Of a stretch of 34,947 nucleotides of DNA, positions 7,426 to 15,092 are shown piece after piece (the first letter of the stretch is position 1; each line of letters begins with the position of its first letter). Under the pieces are notes generated by a model. That model searched no databases and was not told where the DNA came from. It worked only from the letters and a program-made list of their open reading frames with translations. This DNA is from Microcystis aeruginosa Ma_MB_S_20031200_S102. GTDB lineage: Bacteria > Cyanobacteriota > Cyanobacteriia > Cyanobacteriales > Microcystaceae. A program made the translations under genes and the position numbers. Location: the NCBI GenBank assembly GCA_007095845.1, contig SFBI01000008.1, positions 1 through 34,947 of the forward strand. The letters run 5' to 3'.

Positions 7426-8682
7426 TTAGGAGGATAGGCGATACCTAAAATAGTTGCTGTATAGTGGATAACGGGGTTGAACAGCATTCTGCACAAAGGT
7501 TACTAATCCTAAACTATGAAGTTGCCAATTAATTGTTGCACCTAAATCAACGGGAGAAGACGACTCTACAACCTTTTTCATTCCTGCTGCTAGGTTTGGA
7601 TGTTCTTGTAAGTTTAGCAAATGTCCTCGCAAATGATCCCCATAAATCCCCGCTTCCGTGGCTGCTGTCTCTAAAAAATCTGCTAAAGACAGTTGTTTTT
7701 GGCTAATCCCATAAATCGCTTTTTGGATTAAATAGGGATGTCCCCCGACAAGATTAATTATTCTTTGCAGTTCATCTTCTCCCAAGTCAGCCTGATATTT
7801 ATTGGCTAGAGTCAAGACCTGTTCTAGAGTAAAATCAGGTAACAGGATTTCTGTTCCTACATTCAAAGGAGATTTATTCAGGTCAGCAGGAACATAATTT
7901 TCTGTGGAATAGGTGATAATTAAGTGTAACTTTTGCCAAGTATTATTATTTTTTGCCTCCTCGTGCCAAAGACGAAATAAACTAAGGAAATCGTCGGCAA
8001 CGCTGGTATAGGTAAAGAGACTATCTATCTCCTCTAAAACTAAAATTAGGGGTTTATCCAGCTTTTTGAGCAAATGGTCTTCAAAATAGGCAGTACAGCT
8101 ATAAAGTCCTAATCCTTCTTGCCATTTTTCCTGAAAGAGAGCTGCTAACCCTAATGTCTTGGAAATAATCAAAGCAAACCAAGAGAGCAATCGGTCTAAA
8201 TCGCCGATAATTCCTTTGCTTGCTTGTAAAAAACTCAAACTGACGGTTTTATACTGTCTTTTGTCAACTTGACTCAAAATTCTATCGACTAATAGGGTTT
8301 TACCCATTCCCTTGGCTGATTTAATCCGCAACAATGAACCTGCTTGACTCACCGTCTCCAGACAAAGCTGTTCCACTGGAGGACGTTCAATATACTTGGA
8401 AAAATCCGCAGCCCGGTTTTCTCCCTCATCCTCAGACGTGGCAGCTGCTGTTTCCTCCAACTCATCCCAGTCAGCGATTTCTCGATAATCAAGTCCTAAT
8501 TTTTGACAAATTTCATAAAAATTGAGATTACTAATCGGTTTACCGTTAAGAAAAAGGCTAATAGTCGATTTTGCCAACCCTAACTCCTCAGCAAGCAGCT
8601 GTTGAGTTGCGAAACTATTGCGTTTAACTGCTTGTCTGACTCTAGGGATATATTCTGATTTTACTTTAAGCGATCGCCCCAT
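7426..8682 (-). CDS. HTH-AAA_35-type ATPase, probable transcriptional regulator
   Basis: A 418-residue protein. The N-terminus holds a Cro/XRE-like helix-turn-helix (about residues 23-65: FATQQLLAEELGLAKSTISL, then FLNGKPISNLNFYEICQKLG). After an acidic linker comes an AAA_35-like ATPase: KSAKGMGKTLL (Walker A, 121-131), PLILVLEEIDS (Walker B, 211-221), LHLIITYS (sensor 1-like, 252-259) and LVGGHPYLIQ (311-320), the GGxP motif common to STAND-type C-terminal modules. The C-terminus is helical without a membrane segment. Upstream at 8727-8797 there are two tandem 29-bp repeats plus an inverted half, which could be its operator. It probably switches transcription of itself and of the divergent pair at 8846-10016 in response to a signal read by the ATPase. 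That role is inference. Confidence 0.8.
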   Translation of the reverse strand: MGRSLKVKSEYIPRVRQAVKRNSFATQQLLAEELGLAKSTISLFLNGKPISNLNFYEICQKLGLDYREIADWDELEETAAATSEDEGENRAADFSKYIERPPVEQLCLETVSQAGSLLRIKSAKGMGKTLLVDRILSQVDKRQYKTVSLSFLQASKGIIGDLDRLLSWFALIISKTLGLAALFQEKWQEGLGLYSCTAYFEDHLLKKLDKPLILVLEEIDSLFTYTSVADDFLSLFRLWHEEAKNNNTWQKLHLIITYSTENYVPADLNKSPLNVGTEILLPDFTLEQVLTLANKYQADLGEDELQRIINLVGGHPYLIQKAIYGISQKQLSLADFLETAATEAGIYGDHLRGHLLNLQEHPNLAAGMKKVVESSSPVDLGATINWQLHSLGLVTFVQNAVQPRYPLYSNYFRYRLSS

Positions 8683-8726
8683 AAACTTCCATCAATCTAC
8701 GCAATCTCTATTTTATCGCAAAAAAC

Positions 8727-8797
8727 TCAGACATATCTCAGTCATGAGATCAGAGTCAGACATATATCAGTCATGAGATCAGAGAGTCATGACTGAG
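8727..8797. promoter_or_regulatory. Candidate operator: two tandem 29-bp repeats plus inverted third element
   Basis: 8727-8755 and 8756-8784 are 29-bp head-to-tail copies with one mismatch (TCAGACATATCTCAGTCATG... versus TCAGACATATATCAGTCATG...). Each contains CAGTCATGAG. At 8787-8797 TCATGACTGAG is the exact reverse complement of CTCAGTCATGA from the first copy. The cluster lies in the 163-base divergent spacer between the HTH-AAA gene and the small winged-helix gene, where an autoregulatory site would be. No binding data exist; this is inferred from position and symmetry. Confidence 0.65.
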
Positions 8798-8845
8798 GAT
8801 CAAGATGTACTGGTCGAAGTGTATTTATAAACTACACAAAATATA

Positions 8846-9154
8846 ATGCTTGACATATTTCCTCCTAAGCCCAAAGACAAGGACACTTATAAGGGTGATT
8901 CTGGGACTTCAGCTAAGTCTGACAATTATTTAACCTCCGCGGAGAAGTCTCTTTTATCTGATTTACTCAAAGTTAGGGCTGCCACTGTCGTAAGCTTTAA
9001 AATTGAAACAGATAGAGTTGGAGAAGCTGACTTACAACGTAAATTAGTAGAACTAAAGGACAAAGGCTATATCAAAGTCAATAAACAAAAAAACTACGAA
9101 ATCTTTACTCCCACTTGGAAAACTCGTTGGCTGAGGGTAAATGGTATTTTGTAG
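8846..9154 (+). CDS. Small hypothetical protein with winged-helix-like domain
   Basis: 102 residues. A polar, charged N-terminus (to about residue 30) leads into a segment that looks like a MarR/LexA-type winged helix: EKSLLSDLLKV, then EADLQRKLVELKDKGYIKV, then KNYEIFTPTWKTRWLR, where KGYI...YEIFTPT resembles the wing. I cannot name a family. The start ATG is preceded only by A-rich sequence (CACAAAATATA), with no strong Shine-Dalgarno. Its end overlaps the next gene by 14 bases in another frame, so the two are almost certainly co-transcribed from the divergent spacer that holds the 29-bp repeats. Confidence 0.7.
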   Translation: MLDIFPPKPKDKDTYKGDSGTSAKSDNYLTSAEKSLLSDLLKVRAATVVSFKIETDRVGEADLQRKLVELKDKGYIKVNKQKNYEIFTPTWKTRWLRVNGIL

Positions 9155-10016
9155 TCAGGTTCTAACGGAATTAGATAAGTTTCCTTTTTTCAGTTCATTC
9201 ACCCATTACCTATTTTTAGTAGATTCTCAGACAACTGCTGCCACCGACCTTTCTAGTGAAATACAGAAATTTGTGGAAGGACATCGGTGGTCTTTTGTGG
9301 TGACTGCGATAATTATTGGAGTAGCAGTTGAAACTAGAATTAGCTATTTCTCAGCTTTTAGGATTCGTCATTTATTTCCTAATTTAAAAAAGGATTTTTT
9401 AAAGACTTTCCGTTGTTTATTAATTGTCAAAATTGTTATATCAATACTCTTATACTATCTGATTCAATTTATATTTTCTCTATTAAGCTCGATCGAGGAT
9501 AATGTATATGTTAATTTAATCATTGCTCTGGTCTTCGGTTTTATTATTAGTTCCTTAAACCCTAATTTAGAACAAATTGACCAAGTAATGGGTGGATTTA
9601 GCCTATCTACAATTAATCCTGTCTCCAGTCTGATCAAAAAGCTATTAGAGTTGTACCAAGGATTTCAAATATCTATTATGGAGACTTTCGACGAGAAATT
9701 GGCATCGGAGAGAAACAGACTATATGATGATACCAGACATGAATTTGATCGTTTTCAAAGACTTACTATTCAAAAATACATCGAAGAATTAATCGGGAGA
9801 TATACACTGGAAAAAAAGCAAAAGAACTATCAAAGAAGATTAGACGCTATTCTAGCAGGATTTAGTGGCAGCGATCAGAAAGAAGAATTAATATGGTTAT
9901 TATTTACTATGGGTTTTACTGATGAAGATATTAATAAAATTAGAGATAACTCAACACAATCAATAATTTTAAAAAGACTGCGAGAAATAGAACAGGAGAA
10001 TAGTAGGATAAATTAA
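9141..10016 (+). CDS. Hypothetical multi-pass membrane protein with cytosolic C-terminal domain
   Basis: 291 residues, no family recognised. Hydrophobic segments lie at about 51-64 (FVVTAIIIGVAVE), 92-115 (LLIVKIVISILLYYLIQFIF) and 124-140 (NLIIALVFGFIISSL), with a possible weaker one near 15-28. From about 155 the protein is soluble and charged, with a helical region (FDEKLASERNRLYDDTRHEF) and an end EELIWLLFTMGFTDEDINKI that looks like a small helical interaction domain. GAGG lies just before the ATG. It overlaps the upstream winged-helix gene and ends about 5 bases before the right-hand duplicated block. A membrane protein with a coil-like cytosolic tail controlled by an ATPase regulator is a typical effector layout, but the function is unknown. 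Confidence 0.7.
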   Translation: MVFCSQVLTELDKFPFFSSFTHYLFLVDSQTTAATDLSSEIQKFVEGHRWSFVVTAIIIGVAVETRISYFSAFRIRHLFPNLKKDFLKTFRCLLIVKIVISILLYYLIQFIFSLLSSIEDNVYVNLIIALVFGFIISSLNPNLEQIDQVMGGFSLSTINPVSSLIKKLLELYQGFQISIMETFDEKLASERNRLYDDTRHEFDRFQRLTIQKYIEELIGRYTLEKKQKNYQRRLDAILAGFSGSDQKEELIWLLFTMGFTDEDINKIRDNSTQSIILKRLREIEQENSRIN

Positions 10017-10021
10017 ACTTC

Positions 10022-10164
10022 GGCCAGTTAATTAAATACACTGGTACTGCTCTTGAGCGATTAACTGGAATCGGTAAAAATCCTTGAGAGGGAGTGATGG
10101 GTTGACTTTTCCTGACAATTCTGGCTATCTGGATCAGAAAAAAGCAGTTTTGAGTGAACGATAG
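10022..10164 (+). pseudogene. CPBP protease 3'-end duplicate (non-coding)
   Basis: This copies the last codons of the CPBP gene at 4140-4970, from QLIKYTGT to the stop at 10162-10164. In the frame of the parent, two leucine TTA codons have become TGA (CCT-TGA-GAG and GGT-TGA-CTT), and one A is lost from the run before GCAGTTTTGAG. The match continues past the stop to about 10212, the leader of amt. It marks the left edge of the right-hand duplicated block. Confidence 0.9.
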
Positions 10165-10216
10165 GGGATTAAATCAATTATCATAAAGGGGAAATTGCCC
10201 ATCATAGCTATACCCC

Positions 10217-11734
10217 ATGAATCGATTATTATCTTTTCTAGAATATCGCCCGCGTTTGCGTAACATCCTATCTTTTTGTTTCTCTCTTATCGTCATGCTG
10301 TTGATCGGTGTAGGCAAAGTCACAGCACAGGATTTAAATAATTCTACTCTGGATTTAGTTGCTAATATCTGGATGTTAACAGCTGGCTCATTAGTATTCT
10401 TTATGAATGCAGGTTTTGCCCTGCTGGAAACGGGTTTTTGTCGTACTAATAACGCCACTAATGTTTTAGCTAAAAACCTAATTGTCTTCTGTATTTCTGC
10501 CTTAGCTTATTGGATGTTTGGTTTCGGTTTAATGTTTGGCAATACATCGGTACTACAAAATAGTTTCTCTGGTGGTACAGGATTTTTCTTGGAAATTTTA
10601 ACCCCTAATAATCAATACAGTCAATTCCAAGAATCGTGGCCAGGTCGTTCAATTGCTACTTTGTTTTTCTTTCAATTAACCTTTGCAGGAACTGCGGCAA
10701 CCATTGTATCGGGAGCGGTGGCAGAAAGGGTTAAATTTTGGGCATTTTTGCTATTTAGCTTCTTTTTAGTCGCTTTTTCTTATTCTATTACAGGACATTG
10801 GATTTGGTCATCGGAAGGATGGTTATATAACTTATTTAAGTTTCGAGATTTTGCTGGTTCAACGGTGGTGCATTCGGTGGGAGGAATGGCCGGATTAGTG
10901 GGTGCTTGGTTACTAAAACCGAGAGATGGACGCTTTGGTTATAATCGCAAAACTGATCGTTATGAAGAAAAAGAAAGGGGAAATTTTGCTCCCCATCAGT
11001 TAGGATTTGCAACTCTTGGTTGTTTCATTCTTTGGTTAGGATGGTTTGGTTTTAATGGTGGTTCGGCAGTAAATTTGAATGATGTCCCCATGGTAATTAC
11101 TACTACGGTTATTGCCGCTGCTACAGGAGGATTTTTGGCCTTAATTTTTAATCCTTTAATTGGCCGCAAAGTCAGTTTATCCATAATTATTAATGGCATT
11201 TTGGGGGGATTAGTGGGGATTACGGCATCCTCAGGTTATGTTAATATCAAATCAGCTATTATCATCGGTGGCATTAGTGGCATTATCGTCTTATTGGGGG
11301 GAGAATTTTTAGTTAAAACTAAAGTAGTTGATGATCCAGTGGGAGCAATTTCAGTACATCTTTTCTGTGGTTTTTGGGGAACAATGGCAGTGGGTTTCTT
11401 TAGTACCAAAGATGCGGGAGAATTCGCCCTTGGATTAACACAAAATAGTCGCATATCTCAAGTCGCTTTTCAATTTTTTGGATGGGTTATAGTCATGGCA
11501 TTTACCTTTATTTTTAGTTTAGTTCTCTGGCTAATGATTGGCAATCTCCTCTACTATATGCAAGTAATTGTTTTACGTCAAAAGAACCCACCAGTTAACT
11601 TCTCTCCTTTTATCAAGAGTCAATCCTTCAATGTTTCCGACCTATTCTCACTATTTTGGTCACGGGGAAGGGAAGGAATCCGGGTATCATTATCCGATGA
11701 ATTAACGGGTAGTGATGGGGTATTTAGTGACTAA
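10217..11734 (+). CDS. amt: Ammonium transporter, Amt/MEP/Rh family
   Basis: A 505-residue Amt. An N-terminal hydrophobic segment ending GVGKVTAQ (about 18-38) looks like a signal peptide. It is followed by ANIWMLTAGSLVFFMNAGFA, LLETGFCRTNN and the TFAGTAATIVSGAVAERVKF motif. The pore twin histidines are His219 (VVHSVGGMAGLVGAW) and His381 (ISVHLFCGFWGTMAVG). NFAPHQLGFATLG and LGWFGFNGGSA are also family hallmarks. The C-terminal cytosolic tail ends SDGVFSD. Amt passes ammonium through the plasma membrane and is usually under NtcA/PII control, but I found no clear GTAN8TAC site in the leader. The leader is the duplicated CPBP 3' region, so its promoter probably lies within 10022-10216. It converges with the Hpt-AAA fusion gene, with 11 bases between the stops. 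Confidence 0.95.
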   Translation: MNRLLSFLEYRPRLRNILSFCFSLIVMLLIGVGKVTAQDLNNSTLDLVANIWMLTAGSLVFFMNAGFALLETGFCRTNNATNVLAKNLIVFCISALAYWMFGFGLMFGNTSVLQNSFSGGTGFFLEILTPNNQYSQFQESWPGRSIATLFFFQLTFAGTAATIVSGAVAERVKFWAFLLFSFFLVAFSYSITGHWIWSSEGWLYNLFKFRDFAGSTVVHSVGGMAGLVGAWLLKPRDGRFGYNRKTDRYEEKERGNFAPHQLGFATLGCFILWLGWFGFNGGSAVNLNDVPMVITTTVIAAATGGFLALIFNPLIGRKVSLSIIINGILGGLVGITASSGYVNIKSAIIIGGISGIIVLLGGEFLVKTKVVDDPVGAISVHLFCGFWGTMAVGFFSTKDAGEFALGLTQNSRISQVAFQFFGWVIVMAFTFIFSLVLWLMIGNLLYYMQVIVLRQKNPPVNFSPFIKSQSFNVSDLFSLFWSRGREGIRVSLSDELTGSDGVFSD

Positions 11735-11745
11735 AAAGTTAATGT

Positions 11746-13659
11746 TTATTCGATAAGTTTTTGGCAATCTGGATTATCTGGCAAAGCTCGCTCGATATCC
11801 AGTTTCCAAGCTTTGTCATTGTGCCAACGTTTTGCCCAAAATTGAGCTTCTTTAAAGTTATCAGAAGTTGGGGGGATTTTGCACAACATTTCAAAAGCAC
11901 CGTATTTACCCGGTAGATTAGCCACAAAATTATTGGCAGCTAATCCTATTGCCTGCTGAATTAACATTAATTCACTTAATTGAGTCGCACACTTTTCAGA
12001 AAGCCGATTACCTTGTTTCCTTTTCAAGTCTTGCAGTTGTTGAATAGTCCTGTTTAAGCTAATATTAAAATCTCGTTTAGCACAAATTTCTGGAATACTA
12101 GGTGAGGTTTTAACTACGACATTAGGAGTCTTTTCAGGAGTCTTGAATGACAAAAAAGCAAATCCAAGAAAGCCTAATATTGCCAAGAAAGATAACAATT
12201 TAGTTAAATCAGCAGGAGAATTTTCCACCTTAACTAATTTTTCTAGTTCTTGTCTAACCCATTGAACATTAAATACCTCTTGGTAAATTTGATTACTCAC
12301 TTCTAGATAATCATCATTTTTAATCACTAATTCTGCTTGCTGCAGTGCCAGTTTTTCTGGTTTGTTATCAGCAAAGACTCCCCCCTGTTGCAAAATTTCT
12401 TGATAGATTTCTAATCTTGACCTAACATTTTCATCAGCAGTTAAGAGACTGTTTTGTATTTTCTGGAGATGGGATGCCGCTTTATTTTCTAACCAATTTT
12501 TTACAATATGTTTCTGAATCAATTGTTCAATTAATGGTTTTTCTTGTCCTTCCTGTAACTCATTTTTATTGTCGATTAGCAAACGGATAACTATTTCCGT
12601 TAACTCCAAGTTACCACCCGTCCAAGCTAGAGTCTCCTTAATTAAAGCTGCTCTTTGATTCTCCTCAAATTCGGGTGTTAATTTTTCTTCAGCTAGTTGA
12701 TATGCTTCCCTTTGGCTTGCCATCTCTACTTTTCGCTCCGTTGGGATTTGACTTAACTCTAACAAACGCTTTTCTGACTCATTAGGATCCTGATTTTCAC
12801 TCCAATTTGAAGCTTCTTCTAAATCTTGATCAGAAAAAAGTTCGTATGTACTAACTATTGATTCCGCTTCCGGGTTAATCAGGATTTGTGGTAATTTGGC
12901 GGCGGCTAATAATTGCAATTCTTGACTGACGGTGATTTCTTCCCCGCGACCCCATTCTAATAAATCACTAGCTTGTTTTAATTCCCTAATAATAACTGGG
13001 GCGAGAGTGCGGTAGGAATGTTTGGGGTTGGCTAAGGCTGATTGGGCATTTTTAACTAAATATTGCCATTGTTGTTGTTCTGAAGCTAATTGAGACAGAG
13101 ATAAAATTAATTCTTGCAATTGCTCACGGGAAGTGCTGGTTTCTTCCTGTTTAAACAGTTTTAACATCTGTTTGAGGCTATCTCTGACGCTGATGGAGAT
13201 AGAATATCTTGCCGCAATAGCGGGGGTGGATTTTACTTGGCCGAGCAGATAGTTAAGATGGGCCTGTAATTCAGCAAAAGTCGGTTCACCGTTTTTGACG
13301 ATAGCATTAGCTTCTTCGGCCTGCAAACCTAATGGCTCCTGCAGCTTATCAATCAATACGTGAAGTAGCTCATAACTCTTGAGGAACAAAGACTCTAATT
13401 TTTGATCCACTTCTATGGGGTTTTCTTTCAATATTGTGAAAGCATCCTCAAGACGGTGAGCAGTTTTCTGGATACTACTATAGCCTAACATGGCCGCCCC
13501 TGCCTTGACGGAATGGGCGGCACGAAACACCTCGTTAATCTGTTCAGTGTTATTGACGAGATGGCCTAAGTTTAAAATCCCCTGTTCTAAAGTTTCCAGG
13601 TGTTCTTTCGCTTCTTCGATGAAATAGCCGAGAATTTTCTGATCGTTAGCGGAGTCCAA
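11746..13659 (-). CDS. Chimeric protein: Hpt (CheA/PilL-like) N-terminus fused to AAA-gene C-terminal half
   Basis: 637 residues in one frame. Residues 1-110 are an Hpt domain (FIEEAKEHLETLEQGIL; phospho-accepting His49 in FRAAHSVKAGAAMLGY), like the first domain of cyanobacterial CheA/PilL hybrid kinases. Residues 110-315 match the helical region that follows in such kinases. From about 328 (LTPEFEENQRAALI) to the end the protein is homologous to residues 384-685 of the AAA protein at 5279-7336. That part comprises one WTGG module (346-349), a membrane helix (about 485-504) and the tail with PEICAKRDFNISL and FKEAQFWAKRW. It lacks both the kinase catalytic domain and the P-loop ATPase. The 5' end points away from amt. 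The simplest explanation is recombination during the block duplication. It could be expressed, but whether it is functional is open. Confidence 0.8.
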   Translation of the reverse strand: MDSANDQKILGYFIEEAKEHLETLEQGILNLGHLVNNTEQINEVFRAAHSVKAGAAMLGYSSIQKTAHRLEDAFTILKENPIEVDQKLESLFLKSYELLHVLIDKLQEPLGLQAEEANAIVKNGEPTFAELQAHLNYLLGQVKSTPAIAARYSISISVRDSLKQMLKLFKQEETSTSREQLQELILSLSQLASEQQQWQYLVKNAQSALANPKHSYRTLAPVIIRELKQASDLLEWGRGEEITVSQELQLLAAAKLPQILINPEAESIVSTYELFSDQDLEEASNWSENQDPNESEKRLLELSQIPTERKVEMASQREAYQLAEEKLTPEFEENQRAALIKETLAWTGGNLELTEIVIRLLIDNKNELQEGQEKPLIEQLIQKHIVKNWLENKAASHLQKIQNSLLTADENVRSRLEIYQEILQQGGVFADNKPEKLALQQAELVIKNDDYLEVSNQIYQEVFNVQWVRQELEKLVKVENSPADLTKLLSFLAILGFLGFAFLSFKTPEKTPNVVVKTSPSIPEICAKRDFNISLNRTIQQLQDLKRKQGNRLSEKCATQLSELMLIQQAIGLAANNFVANLPGKYGAFEMLCKIPPTSDNFKEAQFWAKRWHNDKAWKLDIERALPDNPDCQKLIE

Positions 13660-13934
13660 AGTCCTATCCCCCTTATCACGATGCTATCTAGTCCTGGATT
13701 GGCCTAGTTTTTCATTAAATATATCAGTGACTCTTAAATCATTATAAATACATTCACAACTGCCTGCGAGCATCTCATGAAAAAATTAATGCGCTCCAGG
13801 GTTCGGGGGTTACGCTGTTTGTAATTTAAATTACTTTTTGAGACAAGGTAAGCGGCATTCATGCAAAGATAAAAAGTAAAGGGATTGGCGGAGATTGGGC
13901 TAATCTAAGAATAATTGGTTTAAATAGGTCTTAC
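13660..13934. other. Intergenic, probable promoter of the Hpt fusion gene
   Basis: AT-rich sequence upstream of the minus-strand Hpt gene. I saw no ORF of coding character, no tRNA-like structure and no clear repeats in it. Confidence 0.4.
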
Positions 13935-14145
13935 TTACTATTCCCGATCGATTAACTCGAATCGATAAAAATCCTGGCTCTTCTCGACTTTGTGTGATAA
14001 TTTTTGCTTATAGAATCGTGAAATATTTACCTGGAAAGACTTTTAGGACTATTTTGCTGAAGAAACTATCAGTATAGACCCCGTTTCCACACACTTTTCC
14101 TGACAATTCTCACCATCTGGACAAGAAAAAAAGTAACAGACGTAA
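13935..14145 (+). repeat. Third, degenerate CPBP 3'-end copy split by a MITE fragment
   Basis: The left part (about 13935-13975: TACTATTCCCGATCGATTAA, then CGAATCGATAAAAATCCT) and the right part (14094 on: ACTTTTCCTGACAATTCTCACCATCTGGAC...AGAAAAAAAGTAAC) align with 4850-4960 of the CPBP gene. The 20 bases between them in the parent are replaced by the 118-bp element at 13976-14093. It is more diverged than the copy at 10022. Not coding. Confidence 0.7.
13976..14093. mobile_element. ISL3-type MITE, right-truncated copy
   Basis: The 118 bases differ from 30079-30196 at only two positions that I could see (TGTGTGAT/TGTATGAT and CTGGAAAG/CTAGAAAG). It starts with the intact end GGCTCTTCTCGACTTTGTGTG but stops at GTTTCCACACA, and the last 15 bases forming the right inverted repeat of the full copy are missing. 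Confidence 0.8.
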
Positions 14146-14335
14146 AACCAGACAGTCTAACTGTCTTCTCTCCCTGTCGATTCCAGTGTTTTCAGGGGTT
14201 TTTTCGCCCATAAGTATTAAGGGGTATGCTGCCGATATGTCCGATGATTGACAATTTTCTGGCGATCGAGCCTTTCCACTACCGAAATTCGGGTTTATTA
14301 TAAAAAGAAATCCTCTCTCAGGTAAGAGCGGTAGT

Positions 14336-14923
14336 ATGGCTTACTCGACACAGCAGTTAATTGAAATCCTCGAGCGAGAAATGCACGCCACTTGCAAAGG
14401 GGAACGTCTGTTACTCTCTCCAGCGGAGCGCATTGATAATCCGGTGATTGCCAAGGCGATAAATCTAGAAAAGGTGGGCAAAGTCTTCGCCTATCAGGAT
14501 TTTCGCCGCCAAGTTCACGATTATCAACAACAATATCAGGTTTCAGGCATTATCTGGCGTGTTTGTCAATGGGGCGATCGCACTATCCGTTATCCCGAAA
14601 TTCATAATCAATTAGTTGCCGTGGAGGGTGACAAGGAAATTCTCATGGCTGCTAAAGCCTCGGTTTTAGATTTTTGGAACAGTATCACCCCTAATATGAA
14701 TTTTTGGTTGGCACTTAACTCCCGTCGTCCCATTTCTGCCGACTCTCTAGCCGAATTAGTCGCCCAGTCCGAATGGGCGGAATTAGATGTGGCGCGCACA
14801 GAATTATACCTCGGTCTCTGTTGGGGTAATCCTTTAGAACACCAGTATCAATGGGCGCAACCCTTTTCCGGTTGTCATCGCATTATCGCTGCCCTCGATG
14901 AACCTAGTTCGATTAAGGTATAA
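14336..14923 (+). CDS. Conserved cyanobacterial hypothetical protein
   Basis: 195 residues, soluble, no signal or membrane segments. It begins MAYSTQQLIEILEREMHATC and has a tryptophan-rich middle (IIWRVCQWGDRTIRYPEIHN) and a C-terminal half with TPNMNFWLALNSRRPIS and ELYLGLCWGNPLEHQYQWAQ. The codon use and composition look genuine. I do not recognise a named domain and propose no function. The ATG follows GGTAAGAGCGG, a weak Shine-Dalgarno. It stands alone between the degenerate CPBP/MITE region and a repeat-rich spacer. Confidence 0.75.
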   Translation: MAYSTQQLIEILEREMHATCKGERLLLSPAERIDNPVIAKAINLEKVGKVFAYQDFRRQVHDYQQQYQVSGIIWRVCQWGDRTIRYPEIHNQLVAVEGDKEILMAAKASVLDFWNSITPNMNFWLALNSRRPISADSLAELVAQSEWAELDVARTELYLGLCWGNPLEHQYQWAQPFSGCHRIIAALDEPSSIKV

Positions 14924-14942
14924 GGGCGATTGATGTCTTGGG

Positions 14943-14970
14943 AATTATGAATTATGAATTATCAATTATG
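14943..14970. repeat. Heptamer tandem repeat (AATTATG x4)
   Basis: Four consecutive 7-bp units AATTATG (the third is AATTATC), followed by AATTGGG. The reverse complement CATAATT is the unit of the array at 19902-19931. Confidence 0.85.
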
Positions 14971-15015
14971 AATTGGGGTATGGGGAAGTGGGGAAGTGGG
15001 GATAATAAATAAAAG

Positions 15016-15092
15016 CTGCCTTCTGCCTTCTGCCTTCTGCCTTCTGCCTTCTGCCTTCTGCCTTCTGCCTTCTGCCTTCTGCCTTCTGCCTC
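15016..15092. repeat. Heptamer tandem repeat (CTGCCTT x10-11)
   Basis: Ten perfect head-to-tail copies of CTGCCTT followed by one imperfect copy (CTGCCTC), 77 bases in total. This is a short tandemly repeated repetitive (STRR) array of the type known in cyanobacteria. There is no spacer sequence, so it is not a CRISPR. Confidence 0.95.

Larger units (their letters stand above)
10022..12690. repeat. Segmental duplication, right copy (CPBP 3' end, intact amt, AAA 3' half)
   Basis: Partner of 4827-6190. It has the same order of CPBP 3' end, amt and convergent AAA 3' half. Here amt is complete and the AAA half runs in frame into an Hpt coding region. The similarity in the AAA part ends near 12690, around the codons for LTPEFEENQRAALI. 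Boundaries are by eye. Confidence 0.85.

Noticed and set aside
8727-8784. Two 29-bp direct repeats as a mini-CRISPR
   Set aside because: The repeats abut with no spacer, lack a leader or cas genes, and sit in a divergent promoter; an operator is a better reading.
10174-10458. 94-residue minus-strand ORF over the amt start
   Set aside because: Antisense of the amt signal-peptide region and first helices; a shadow.
15016-15092. CTGCCTT array as CRISPR or coding repeat
   Set aside because: Pure 7-bp tandem repeat without spacers and without an open frame of coding character; it is an STRR array.
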